A DNA stretch of 11,912 nucleotides from Pseudomonadota bacterium (GCA_021795795.1 JAJYPA010000227.1:1-11912), one strand, 5' to 3'. Positions 1 to 6,722 are shown, counted from the stretch's first letter. Numbers and translations: made by a program. Notes: a model not told the origin generated them from the letters alone.

Positions 1-151
1 GCAGGGCAAAGAGAGCCGCCTCCACTTGATGCGGGTTCAGGTCCACCTGGGCATCGGAGAGCGCCGAAGACAGCCGGTCAGTACCATCGTCGGCAGAGCG
101 CCGGGTCAGGTCGTGGGCAAAAAGTTTGGCGTGGTAGGGGGTGATTTTCAT
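1..151 (-). CDS. SNF2/DEAD-type helicase, N-terminal 50 codons (partial)
   Basis: The gene starts at the ATG on positions 149-151 and leaves the window at its left edge, so only 50 codons are visible. The N-terminus begins MKITPYHAKLFAHDL, and later reads QVDLNPHQVEAALFAL. I recognise this as the conserved start of a family of large SNF2-related helicases, in which the Q-motif-like region just precedes Walker A; Walker A itself is outside the window. The start lies 9 nt after the SIR2 stop codon, so the two genes are almost certainly co-transcribed. No good Shine-Dalgarno site precedes it, which suggests coupling to SIR2 translation. Family members often sit next to restriction or other defence genes. 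The pairing with a SIR2 effector fits an anti-phage role, but that role is inferred. Confidence 0.75.
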   Translation of the reverse strand, partial: MKITPYHAKLFAHDLTRRSADDGTDRLSSALSDAQVDLNPHQVEAALFAL

Positions 152-160
152 AGTCTATAT

Positions 161-1429
161 TTAGATGGAGACAAAAGGCAGCAATCTCCCTTTGGACTGT
201 GGGTTGAACTCGCTAAAAAGGCTAATGGGATTCTGGTTGTCTGCTGCCCGAGCCAAAACATCTCTCAGTCCATACGGAATAAATTCCACAAGGCCGCTAT
301 TCATAAATTGTTCATTAAATATGGTACGCATGCGAGATATATAGTCGCCTTTGCTTTTTTCGCCATTCAGGGATGGATTAACAACCAAAAACTTCCGCAG
401 CCCTATGTTATTTTTTAAGCCAATCTGAAACATCGACTTGACATAATAGTCTGTTATTGGGAAAGAGTAACCGACAACAACGATTTTTGTAGCTGTAGAC
501 AGGGCTTTTATTGCATTGCTCCACAACGAAAGAAGGCCGCCATCCGTCTCACCTCCTCCTCGGCTGTTTTGCCTTTTCTGCCATGTCGGTGGTTGTATAA
601 AGCCCTCACCACCTCCAAAACCTTTATAATATTCGTCTTTTATACATAGATAGGGGTTATCGACTGTGCGCTCCAAAGACCAGTTCATAGACCCATGCAT
701 TTTCAGAACCATAACACACTTTGCTGTGCGACTATCCAGCGGCATATTCCAGCCAACATTATTAGCAATAAAACCACCGTTTCGTGTTTCAGAAACAATC
801 TCATTAGCCGAAAATCCGTATGACATGGGTATCCCTAAAGCGTTTAACGACCGCTCCAATAGCAGATCATAATTGTAAGTAATGAATGTATAATCACCAT
901 TATCGCCATCATATAAGTGGTTAGTCAACGCAGAGACATAGAAATCATATATTGGTACAATCGCTGTATTTTTTGGACCTTGGGGGTTGATCTTTTCGTA
1001 GCCGCTCTTATCCCATGATGGCGGTAGTGTTCTTGAACCAATATCGGTTTGATCCAAAAAAATACCTATGCCCCTCGGCATGGGAGTTTGCTTTTCCGTA
1101 TAATCTATGGTGGCAGCTATAGCTGTTTTGATATTCCTATCTAACTCGCTATAACTACCAGCCGGTTCGGCTGCTGCGGCACTCAGCAAGTCCTCAATAT
1201 TATCCGGTCTTATAGCACAGCGTAGGGAGGCAGATGAGATATCATGCCTATACTTGAGCAATTCCCTAATAGCGGCACTCTCCTCCTCTCTACCTGCCTT
1301 ATGCAACCAGCCGTTCGCTTCAATCATCTTATAGACAAAACCATCCATCATTGGGAGGCCACGTTCAGCTGAAAATCCGGCTCCTAATAAAAAAACTGTG
1401 TGCTCTTGACCATCTGGAATCTCAAGCAT
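161..1429 (-). CDS. SIR2-like domain protein, predicted defence NADase
   Basis: This is a 422-residue protein with the full SIR2-like signature. It has a nucleotide-binding GAGFS at residues 16-20, NIEDLLS around 77-83, TYNYD at 184-188, KMHGSMNW at 243-250, GYSFP at 320-324 and VVNPS at 349-353. N186 and H245 correspond to the Asn and His needed for NAD hydrolysis in characterised defence SIR2 proteins (ThsA, DSR2). In that family, phage sensing unleashes NAD depletion and abortive infection. The start is supported by AGGAG six nt upstream (1436-1440). There are no membrane segments and no extra C-terminal effector domain. The gene is clearly AT-richer than its neighbours, which suggests horizontal gain. 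It lies 39 nt after the YbjQ-like gene and 9 nt before the helicase. The fold is very likely; the defence role is inferred from family and neighbours. Confidence 0.85.
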   Translation of the reverse strand: MLEIPDGQEHTVFLLGAGFSAERGLPMMDGFVYKMIEANGWLHKAGREEESAAIRELLKYRHDISSASLRCAIRPDNIEDLLSAAAAEPAGSYSELDRNIKTAIAATIDYTEKQTPMPRGIGIFLDQTDIGSRTLPPSWDKSGYEKINPQGPKNTAIVPIYDFYVSALTNHLYDGDNGDYTFITYNYDLLLERSLNALGIPMSYGFSANEIVSETRNGGFIANNVGWNMPLDSRTAKCVMVLKMHGSMNWSLERTVDNPYLCIKDEYYKGFGGGEGFIQPPTWQKRQNSRGGGETDGGLLSLWSNAIKALSTATKIVVVGYSFPITDYYVKSMFQIGLKNNIGLRKFLVVNPSLNGEKSKGDYISRMRTIFNEQFMNSGLVEFIPYGLRDVLARAADNQNPISLFSEFNPQSKGRLLPFVSI

Positions 1430-1468
1430 TACTAACTCCTGTATGCGTCAAACAACCCGTTCTCCAGC

Positions 1469-1819
1469 CTAATACTTCCACAACAACCGCCGTCCCATAG
1501 GCAGGACCTCATTCATTGCCTGACACTGCCCGGCATCAAACTCACCGGAATCACAGCGCATCCCCAATACGGCATTGGCGCCGAGGGACCGGGCATGCTC
1601 GGCCAGTTGTTCCAGGGTATCATCGCGGGTCTGGGCAATCATTTTGAGATACCCAGCCTGCTTCCCACCAAAGATAGCGCGGACACTACCAAGGAAATTG
1701 CCGACGATATTGCGGGATCGGACGCCCGTGCCATAGACCGGCCTTATGGCGCGAACCACACACATGCCGGGGCAGTCGTTGATGGTGAGGACGAGGACAG
1801 GACATTGTTCTGCGGCCAT
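1469..1819 (-). CDS. YbjQ/UPF0145 (DUF74) family protein
   Basis: This 116-residue protein matches the small YbjQ/UPF0145 family (usually about 100-110 residues). The diagnostic stretches are SRNIVGNFLGSVRAIFGGK (residues 35-53) and LAEHARSLGANAVLGMR (72-88), the latter corresponding to the family's A-x-x-x-GADAVVG core. Family members form ring-like oligomers; their biochemical role is not settled, although they were once called heavy-metal-binding. I chose the ATG at 1817-1819, preceded by an AAAGGGA-like site, over an upstream GTG at 1862-1864 that would add 15 unconserved residues. Residues after about 90 diverge from the usual family end. It is first in a probable run with the SIR2 and helicase genes, and it may be an unrelated neighbour. 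Confidence 0.8.
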   Translation of the reverse strand: MAAEQCPVLVLTINDCPGMCVVRAIRPVYGTGVRSRNIVGNFLGSVRAIFGGKQAGYLKMIAQTRDDTLEQLAEHARSLGANAVLGMRCDSGEFDAGQCQAMNEVLPMGRRLLWKY

Positions 1820-2080
1820 GCGGTTTCCCTTTCTGCGGAATGCTGCAATCCATGTACCGATCACAGTGTATTCTTATGGGGGTCAGTATGCTGGACAGGC
1901 GGTCAGTCAGCAACTTGCAGCGCAATCAGTTCTGCAACTTCTAACCTGGGGCTAGTCACTGCCTTGCTCAGACGAATACCCCCTTACCCGATGACGCTAT
2001 CCAACAACCGTCACGTCTCGACAACCCCTGCCGCTTTTTGCACACTGGGAACATACTCTACAGCCGCAAAAGAGCCACCA
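1820..2080. other. Divergent intergenic region
   Basis: This 261-bp stretch separates the minus-strand YbjQ-SIR2-helicase run from the plus-strand nuclease gene and must hold promoters for both. I see only weak candidates. On the minus strand, TTGCTG is followed 17 nt later by CATACT. No convincing -35/-10 pair reads towards the nuclease. The plus-strand reading frame that continues upstream of the nuclease has no protein-like character and overlaps the YbjQ gene, so I do not count it. Confidence 0.4.
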
Positions 2081-3025
2081 ATGGCCTATTATAGAAAACG
2101 CCGCAGATACCGGGGATCCAGTGGGAGCCCGCTGCTGAACATCGCCGCCATGACGGACCCTGCGTGGGTCGGCCCGGCTATCCTCGCGGGCATCATCCTG
2201 TTTTCATCCTGGCTGATCTTACCCGCCGTTTTTCAGATAAACCCCATCCTGAAGATACTGACGCCACTTTTTGAGATGATCGGCAGCATCTTGGCGCTGA
2301 TTTTCGGATTCATGGCGTTCATGTTGTTTCTCGCCCGTGATGCAGTGCCGGTGACGCCATCCACAACGTACAAGCCCGCATATCAGCCACCAATGCCCCC
2401 TCAAAAATTGCAGAATAACAATCCATCACCGTACGCCAATCCCGATCCTGAGCGGCCCGACGGATGGTCCTTGTCGCTACTCAGAGACCTCGAATGGAAA
2501 CGGTTTGAAGACCTTTGCAATGAATACCACCGTGAGTGCGGTCTGAGAAGTACCACCACAGGGCTCGGTGCCGATGGCGGTGTGGATATTCGTTTGTTCC
2601 ATCGGGAATCAGGCGCATTAATCGCAGTTACCCAGTGCAAAGCATGGCCGGATAAACCCATAGGGGTTGAGCTTGTTCGACAGCTTTTGGGTACGATGAC
2701 CCATGAAAAAGTGCAGATCGGGACTTTTATCACCAATGGCACATTTACCAAACCCGCCGAGGATCTCGCCAAGGAAGATCGTATTATTCTCGTTGATGGC
2801 AAGCACTTCATTGAACTGATTGAGCAGTTGCCTACTTTGTCACAGGCGCGATTGCTGGCATTCGCAACAGAAGGGGACTACACCACGCCTACCTGCCCAC
2901 ATTGCGGGATCAAAATGGTGCTAAGAACCAACAGAAAGAAAAGGAATAAATTCTGGGGCTGCAAAAATTACACAAAATATCCGCCCTGCAAAGAAGTATT
3001 GCAGATGAGAAAAGGAACGGACTGA
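2081..3025 (+). CDS. Membrane-anchored Mrr-type restriction endonuclease with zinc finger
   Basis: The 314-residue protein has three parts. A basic N-terminus (KRRRYR) is followed by two hydrophobic helices at about 33-51 and 62-85. A proline/glutamine-rich linker follows at about 90-128. Next is an Mrr-type PD-(D/E)xK nuclease domain with WKRFEDLC (139-146), GADGGVDI containing D169, and the Q-x-K motif TQCK with Q185 and K187. The tail carries a topoisomerase-type C4 zinc finger (C272, C275, C294, C303). Mrr-domain proteins cleave methylated or foreign DNA; the two helices would hold this one at the inner membrane with the catalytic domain in the cytoplasm. I chose the ATG at 2081, where the conserved architecture starts; it has only a weak AGAG upstream. 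The frame extends further upstream, but without protein-like content. It is transcribed away from the SIR2/helicase run. The substrate is unknown. Confidence 0.82.
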   Translation: MAYYRKRRRYRGSSGSPLLNIAAMTDPAWVGPAILAGIILFSSWLILPAVFQINPILKILTPLFEMIGSILALIFGFMAFMLFLARDAVPVTPSTTYKPAYQPPMPPQKLQNNNPSPYANPDPERPDGWSLSLLRDLEWKRFEDLCNEYHRECGLRSTTTGLGADGGVDIRLFHRESGALIAVTQCKAWPDKPIGVELVRQLLGTMTHEKVQIGTFITNGTFTKPAEDLAKEDRIILVDGKHFIELIEQLPTLSQARLLAFATEGDYTTPTCPHCGIKMVLRTNRKKRNKFWGCKNYTKYPPCKEVLQMRKGTD

Positions 3026-3060
3026 ATATCCCCAAAATGGCAGCATGCCAATCCGTTTTT
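3016..3060. terminator. Weak bidirectional terminator between convergent genes
   Basis: TGGCA-GCA-TGCCA forms a small perfect hairpin at 3038-3050. On the minus strand it is followed directly by TTTTGG. On the plus strand an outer pair, AACGGA (3016-3021) with TCCGTT (3052-3057), extends the structure and ends in a T run. It sits between the nuclease stop codon and the end of the large minus-strand operon, where a terminator for both is expected. The stem is short, so efficiency is uncertain. Confidence 0.45.
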
Positions 3061-3147
3061 CCGAGGGATTAAACATGAGTCCGCACTACAGCAACTGATC
3101 CATATACCGAAAGGAACGCTTGCCATAGATAATGATATTTTCTTGTC

Positions 3148-3192
3148 CTATCGGGTGAGCACCTCGATATCCATAAGTATCTTCCGGCCCAT
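3148..3192 (-). pseudogene. 14-codon ORF after the exonuclease, possible N-terminal relic
   Basis: The exonuclease stop codon is followed two bases later by an ATG (3190-3192). An AGGAG site overlaps the end of the exonuclease and lies 5 nt from this ATG, so ribosomes should initiate here. The peptide is MGRKILMDIEVLTR and then a TAG. Its core, ILMDIEVLT, resembles the exonuclease's own start (VMMDIETLST), which carries the first two catalytic acids of a DEDDh enzyme. No further exonuclease similarity follows in any frame. A neighbouring frame stays open to about 3086. It may be a relic of a duplicated exonuclease, a leader peptide, or chance. Confidence 0.35.
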
Positions 3193-3194
3193 TT

Positions 3195-3761
3195 TTACTC
3201 CTGCCCTCTGAGTTTCCGCACACAAGCCTGTACCGCCCTGGCCTGCCCAACGGCATCATCCAGCGCATTGTGCGCCACACCCTCGTCTTCCACGGGAATG
3301 CCACCTTGCGGATAGGCCAGTTCAAAGAGGGTGCGGCAATCCCGATCCGCGTTGTACCGCACCGGCCATCCATTCCCAGGTCCCAAAAGCTCCCGGAACC
3401 GCGCGTACAGGAGTTGCAGCTGCGCGGAATCGAAGGATGGACCATTGGACCAAAGCCGCAACCTTTCTCCTGGAATGCGCTGGAGAAAGCGGGAGAATTT
3501 GCCGAGGCCGTGAGCTACCGAGTGCGCGCAGGGGCCTTGAAAAGCCGCCTGCCTCGCCTCCAGGGACTGGTCTATCCACCACTGGATGGTGTCGATGTCC
3601 ACCAGCGCACCCCGGTCTATTTGTTCCTGGGCAGGCAGGCGGATGGCAAAGCTCTGCCCGATCTGGTCAGACTCTGGATCGAAAATGACGGCACCAATGG
3701 TGAGCACTACCGCTCCCAGTTGGGTGGAGAGGGTCTCAATATCCATCATCACATCATGCAT
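3195..3761 (-). CDS. DEDDh 3'-5' exonuclease (Rv2179c/DexA/ExoVIII-like)
   Basis: This 188-residue protein has a complete DnaQ-fold DEDDh active site: D7 and E9 in MDIET, D111 in SNGPSFDSAQL, and H164 plus D169 in HNALDDA. The stretch VLTIGAVIFDPESDQIG and the later TIQWWIDQS are typical of the phage-like branch that includes T4 DexA, the RecE/ExoVIII-type domain and mycobacterial Rv2179c. These enzymes trim 3' ends of DNA or RNA using two metal ions; which nucleic acid is used here cannot be read from sequence. The chosen ATG overlaps the end of the preceding phosphoesterase gene by 8 nt and has a GGGGGA site upstream, which implies translational coupling. ATG codons at residues 5 and 6 are alternatives without a ribosome site. 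It is the last full gene of the operon. Confidence 0.85.
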   Translation of the reverse strand: MHDVMMDIETLSTQLGAVVLTIGAVIFDPESDQIGQSFAIRLPAQEQIDRGALVDIDTIQWWIDQSLEARQAAFQGPCAHSVAHGLGKFSRFLQRIPGERLRLWSNGPSFDSAQLQLLYARFRELLGPGNGWPVRYNADRDCRTLFELAYPQGGIPVEDEGVAHNALDDAVGQARAVQACVRKLRGQE

Positions 3762-4584
3762 AGCTATCCCCCTTGCTCGTTACATTCGTTTCCACGATCC
3801 GGTATTCCCTTGCCCGGCCTTCGTCTGGATACCCCCAGGGGTTGCACAGCACCCGGGTTCTCCCTATCCGGTAATCCATGGGATCATGCACATGGCCATG
3901 AATCCAGACATCGGGCTTCCAGCGTTGAATGCGATGCTCTTGATTGGAGCAGAAGCCGCCCGATATGGGGCTTCCGGCGAATCGGGGGTGCTGGCTTTGG
4001 TAACTGGGCGCGTGATGGGTAATCACCACCGTCGGCCCCTCATGGGGGTTGCACCCCGGCAGGGGGTGGTTAGTGAACTGGTCATCCAGCCATGCGATGC
4101 TATCCCGATGCGCCTGGAGGATCAATCCCGGAGTGATACTTCCGGAATGCCCTTGCAGGGTGCTAACCCCGTCATGAATCACCTCAAAGTCCGACATCAT
4201 GTGCTGACAGTTGCGCATCTGTTTCCCGCAGGCGAAGTCCGTCCAGAGGGTAGCCCCCAAAAAACGGACGCCACCGATCACCACCGACTCGTTTTCCAGC
4301 AGAAACGCCTGTTGGTCATGGGCGATGGCCTCCCGGTACTTCTGCCGGTCATCGGGAAAGACCCCGTTGTAATATTCGTGGTTCCCCATCACAAAAATCA
4401 CGGGGCCGGCATAGGCCAGCCGCAGCTTGCGCAACAGCTCCGTGTAATACTCCGGCATAGTGTCCACGTCGCCAGCCAGTACCAGCGCATCGACGGCGGG
4501 GTCTCCGGCAGGTGTGGATAAACCAGTCAGCGTGATGGATGCATCGAACTCCAGGTGGAGGTCGGAAGCGTAGGCGATGCGCAT
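3754..4584 (-). CDS. Calcineurin-like metallophosphoesterase (copy B)
   Basis: This 276-residue protein shows every metal-binding block of the calcineurin-like phosphoesterases: D8 and H10 in SDLHLEF, D39 in LAGDVD, GNHEYY with N68 and H69, ITHHAPS with H190/H191, and HGHVHD with H231 and H233. These place two metal ions for hydrolysis of phosphomono- or diesters. There is no signal peptide, so it is cytoplasmic. I prefer the ATG at 4582-4584, with AAGGGA eight nt upstream, over an upstream GTG that would add nine unconserved residues. It is clearly paralogous to the phosphoesterase at 5828-6631: both share LWxDF, VVITHHAP and the DYRIG-x-x-R-x GYP-x-EG end. It overlaps the exonuclease start by 8 nt. 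The substrate is unknown; a nucleic-acid or nucleotide substrate is inferred from the neighbours. Confidence 0.88.
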   Translation of the reverse strand: MRIAYASDLHLEFDASITLTGLSTPAGDPAVDALVLAGDVDTMPEYYTELLRKLRLAYAGPVIFVMGNHEYYNGVFPDDRQKYREAIAHDQQAFLLENESVVIGGVRFLGATLWTDFACGKQMRNCQHMMSDFEVIHDGVSTLQGHSGSITPGLILQAHRDSIAWLDDQFTNHPLPGCNPHEGPTVVITHHAPSYQSQHPRFAGSPISGGFCSNQEHRIQRWKPDVWIHGHVHDPMDYRIGRTRVLCNPWGYPDEGRAREYRIVETNVTSKGDSYA

Positions 4585-4607
4585 AAAATATTTCCCTTGT
4601 AGAGTGC

Positions 4608-4692
4608 TCACCTTTCAGGGCGCGGGCGTTTGCAGTGCCGAATGATGTTGTCATGCCCGAAATGGCTGTCGCTGGTAAAAAAAGGTGCGCAT
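4608..4692 (-). pseudogene. N-terminal remnant of a fourth metallophosphoesterase, frameshifted in a T7 tract
   Basis: An ATG at 4690-4692 with AGGA six nt upstream opens with codons for MRT and then a run of seven Ts. If one T is dropped, the frame reads MRTFFTSDSHFGHDNIIRHC and then KRPRPER before TGA at 4608-4610. This is the start of the COG4186-type calcineurin-like phosphoesterases (FFTSDTHFGH-x-NIIRYC-x-RP), with the metal ligands D8 and H10 in place. The rest of the gene is missing, and the ribosome site of the intact copy B follows at once. With the seven Ts as written, translation gives only a 13-residue peptide from this ATG. It therefore looks like the stump of an extra phosphoesterase left by deletion. 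Slippage on T7 could restore the frame but would still yield only 27 residues. Confidence 0.65.
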
Positions 4693-4709
4693 ATTCATTC
4701 CTGAAATCT

Positions 4710-4910
4710 TCAACGATACAGGGCGTCCACATCCACGCCCATGTCTGCCCCCAGAGCCACATCCTGCAGAATCTCCGCCCACCAGGGCAGACGCTCCGCG
4801 CTGTGCCGGAGGATGACGCCTTTCTCTATTTCCAGGAGTAAGGGCGGCTGATAGTCGTCCTGCATCAGGTCCACCGTGGCGCGGTTATCCTTTTCCAAGG
4901 CGATGTCCAT
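4710..4910 (-). CDS. Small unknown protein, 66 residues
   Basis: I do not recognise this protein. It is acidic, has no membrane helix or signal peptide, and starts MDIALEKDNRATVDLMQDDY, followed by PPLLLEIEKGVILRHS and an amphipathic tail that includes LPWWAEILQDVALGA. The ATG at 4908-4910 has AGGAG eight nt upstream, which favours it over an ATG seven codons earlier that immediately follows the phosphatase stop. The gene starts 21 nt after the phosphatase ends. Its position between two phosphoesterases and its strong ribosome site make it a likely real operon member, perhaps a small partner or regulator. That role is a guess. Confidence 0.6.
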   Translation of the reverse strand: MDIALEKDNRATVDLMQDDYQPPLLLEIEKGVILRHSAERLPWWAEILQDVALGADMGVDVDALYR

Positions 4911-4931
4911 GTGCTCTTCTCCTGTATCCAT

Positions 4932-5831
4932 TCAGAGTGCGGGCGCATTTCCCAGCGCTACGCGCACTATTTCGGTGGCCGTGGCCATCCTGCCCTGCTG
5001 TTCCTGATGGCAAAACAGGGTCAAGCCCTGATTGCGGTATTGCTCGGCCTGATCCAGATGGGCCGCCCCCGTATCCAGAAACACATGTCCGGCGACCTGC
5101 AACAAGCGCCCTTCCCGGGGCGGCGTGATGGTGTGCCCCACATAGGTACGGGACAATGCGGCCGGGACAATGGGGTTCTCGTGGGACAGGGCATAACGCA
5201 AGCTGCGCCCCCACAGCAGATGATCTTCCCAATTCCCCGTTGCGTCATAGCCGATGACCGGATGCGCCTCCTGCCAGCGGGGATGGGTGTCCTCTGCGAG
5301 ATCGGCGTCATTCCAGCACACCGCCACCGTATTCTCCCGTTCTGCCGCCAGTTCCGCATGCAACACCTGAAACCGCCCTGCAGGTGCCGCATTCTCAGCA
5401 TCGACGATGCGGACCAACGGCACCTGAGCGAGCGCTGATCGCCACCGTTCACACCGTTCTTCGTCCCTCCGATACAGGCGGAGCCAGTCCCATCCGCCAT
5501 TGCGGGTAAAGAGCTCGGCGTAGGCCGCAGTCCGTTGGGCTTCTTCCCGCCGCATCTCCCGCACATGCCCCAGATTCAATATGGCCAGCAGCATGGCGTC
5601 GTGGTTGCCCAGCACCGGATACAACCAGGGCGCATCCAGCAGTTCCAGCGCCCCGGCACTGTTCGGGCCGCGATCCACCAGGTCGCCCACGCTGAACAGG
5701 CGATCCGTATCGTAGTCGAAGCCCACATGATCCATGAGCCGGTACAGGACATCGGGATGACCGTGCAGATCCCCGACGATGAAGTCCCGGCCCTGCAGAT
5801 TGGCCGGATGCATGATGACACGCGGGTTCAT
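4932..5831 (-). CDS. PPP-family phosphatase (lambda-phosphatase/ApaH/PrpA-like)
   Basis: This 299-residue protein has the PPP signature in order: GDLHGH with D21 and H23, GDLVDRG with D50 and R54, GNHD with N76 and H77, a conserved His at 158 in VLHAE, and YVGHT with H233 followed by FLDTGAA. This layout is shared by phage lambda phosphatase, bacterial PrpA/PrpE protein phosphatases and the Ap4A hydrolase ApaH. Possible substrates are phosphoproteins, Np4N nucleotides or RNA caps. An insert of about 50 residues (90-140), rich in Arg and Glu, and an unusual NTVAVCWND segment (167-175) make an ordinary ApaH unlikely. The ATG overlaps the stop of the upstream gene as ATGA and has GGAGGAG eight nt away, so the two proteins are translationally coupled. 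There is no signal peptide. Confidence 0.85.
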   Translation of the reverse strand: MNPRVIMHPANLQGRDFIVGDLHGHPDVLYRLMDHVGFDYDTDRLFSVGDLVDRGPNSAGALELLDAPWLYPVLGNHDAMLLAILNLGHVREMRREEAQRTAAYAELFTRNGGWDWLRLYRRDEERCERWRSALAQVPLVRIVDAENAAPAGRFQVLHAELAAERENTVAVCWNDADLAEDTHPRWQEAHPVIGYDATGNWEDHLLWGRSLRYALSHENPIVPAALSRTYVGHTITPPREGRLLQVAGHVFLDTGAAHLDQAEQYRNQGLTLFCHQEQQGRMATATEIVRVALGNAPAL

Positions 5832-6631
5832 GAAAGCTGCTCCTCCAGTTCAATCACCTGATTCAACTGCACGCCGGTCCCTTCCATCGGGTATCCGAAG
5901 GCGTTGGACACGATGCGTACCGCACCAATACGATAATCCACCGCATGATGGGTATGGCCATGCATCCACAGCCGTACCCCCTGATCACCGGTGCGCGCCA
6001 CAGTTTCCTCCAATCGGCTGGCGTAGGCACCGGACAGATCATCCTGCCGGAAGGATTTGTAGATGGACTCCCATGCCGGTGCATGGTGGGTGATCACAAC
6101 CTTGTGGCCCGCCCAGGGCTGGGCAATGGATGCCTGCAGCCAAGCTTTGCTGGCCAGATGCACCTCCAGGGTGTCCCGCGGCAAAAAGCGCCGGGCACCG
6201 CCATGGCACCGTATGCGCTTATGATCCTGCATGGTCTCCTGCGCCGCCCGCATGGCATAGGGGTCACCGCCATCAAAATCGGACCACAGGGTGGTCCCGA
6301 AAAAGCGGATATTGCCGATGTCCACACTTTGTCTTTCCAGCAGCGTACACCGCGCCATCAGATCCTCCGGCAAATGTCTGGCTAGGCCCTCCCGCCACTT
6401 TTCCGGCGCACGTTCGACGGATAAGCCCCAGTAATCGTGGTTCCCCAACACTGCCAAAACATGTGGAAAAGGATTCGCCACCATTTTCAGCCATTCGGCC
6501 AGCTTTTTGGGCGTGCCGAAGTCTCCCGCCAATACGAGAATACTATCCCGGTCCGTCGGCAAGGACGCCAGACGGACGGTAGCGGGTGGATTCACATCCA
6601 CATGGATGTCGGAAATCAATCGGAGGAACAT
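5828..6631 (-). CDS. Calcineurin-like metallophosphoesterase (copy A)
   Basis: This is a 267-residue cytoplasmic phosphoesterase with the complete metal site: D8 and H10 in SDIHVDV, D37 in LAGDFG, GNHDYW with N64 and H65, THHAPAW with H182/H183, and HGHTHH with H226 and H228. It is the paralogue of copy B. The two share IRFFGTTLWSDF-like and VVITHHAP blocks, a DYRIG segment after GHxH, and a GYP-x-EG end. They differ in the middle, where this copy has a basic HKRIRCHGGARRFL region (137-150). The start has only a weak GGGAAAA site. It lies 91 nt after the AAA+ gene, a gap that contains a 10-bp hairpin, and overlaps the PPP phosphatase by 4 nt. The substrate is unknown. Confidence 0.88.
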   Translation of the reverse strand: MFLRLISDIHVDVNPPATVRLASLPTDRDSILVLAGDFGTPKKLAEWLKMVANPFPHVLAVLGNHDYWGLSVERAPEKWREGLARHLPEDLMARCTLLERQSVDIGNIRFFGTTLWSDFDGGDPYAMRAAQETMQDHKRIRCHGGARRFLPRDTLEVHLASKAWLQASIAQPWAGHKVVITHHAPAWESIYKSFRQDDLSGAYASRLEETVARTGDQGVRLWMHGHTHHAVDYRIGAVRIVSNAFGYPMEGTGVQLNQVIELEEQLS

Positions 6632-6659
6632 GGTGTTTTCCCGTAAAACCGATGACTGG

Positions 6660-6686
6660 GCGCCATGCAGAGGCTTTGCATGGCGC
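6660..6686. other. Perfect 10-bp stem-loop between the AAA+ and phosphoesterase A genes
   Basis: GCGCCATGCA and TGCATGGCGC pair perfectly around a 7-nt loop. In operon direction (minus strand) no T run follows, so it is not a standard terminator; it could set mRNA stability, be a processing site, or pause transcription so that the ATPase is made in a different amount. On the plus strand a T7 tract follows (6693-6699), so it might also stop antisense transcription that would otherwise run into the AAA+ gene. Confidence 0.6.
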
Positions 6687-6722
6687 TGATCCTTTTTTTC
6701 GGCTTGCCTACCCTTCCCATCC

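Noticed and set aside
1595..2080. Upstream extension of the nuclease reading frame by 162 codons
   Set aside because: It overlaps the YbjQ gene on the other strand, shows no protein-like composition, and the known domain layout begins at the ATG at 2081.
3270..4521. Long plus-strand ORFs antisense to the exonuclease and phosphoesterase B
   Set aside because: They are shadows caused by GC-rich codon structure; the minus-strand products have complete catalytic motifs.
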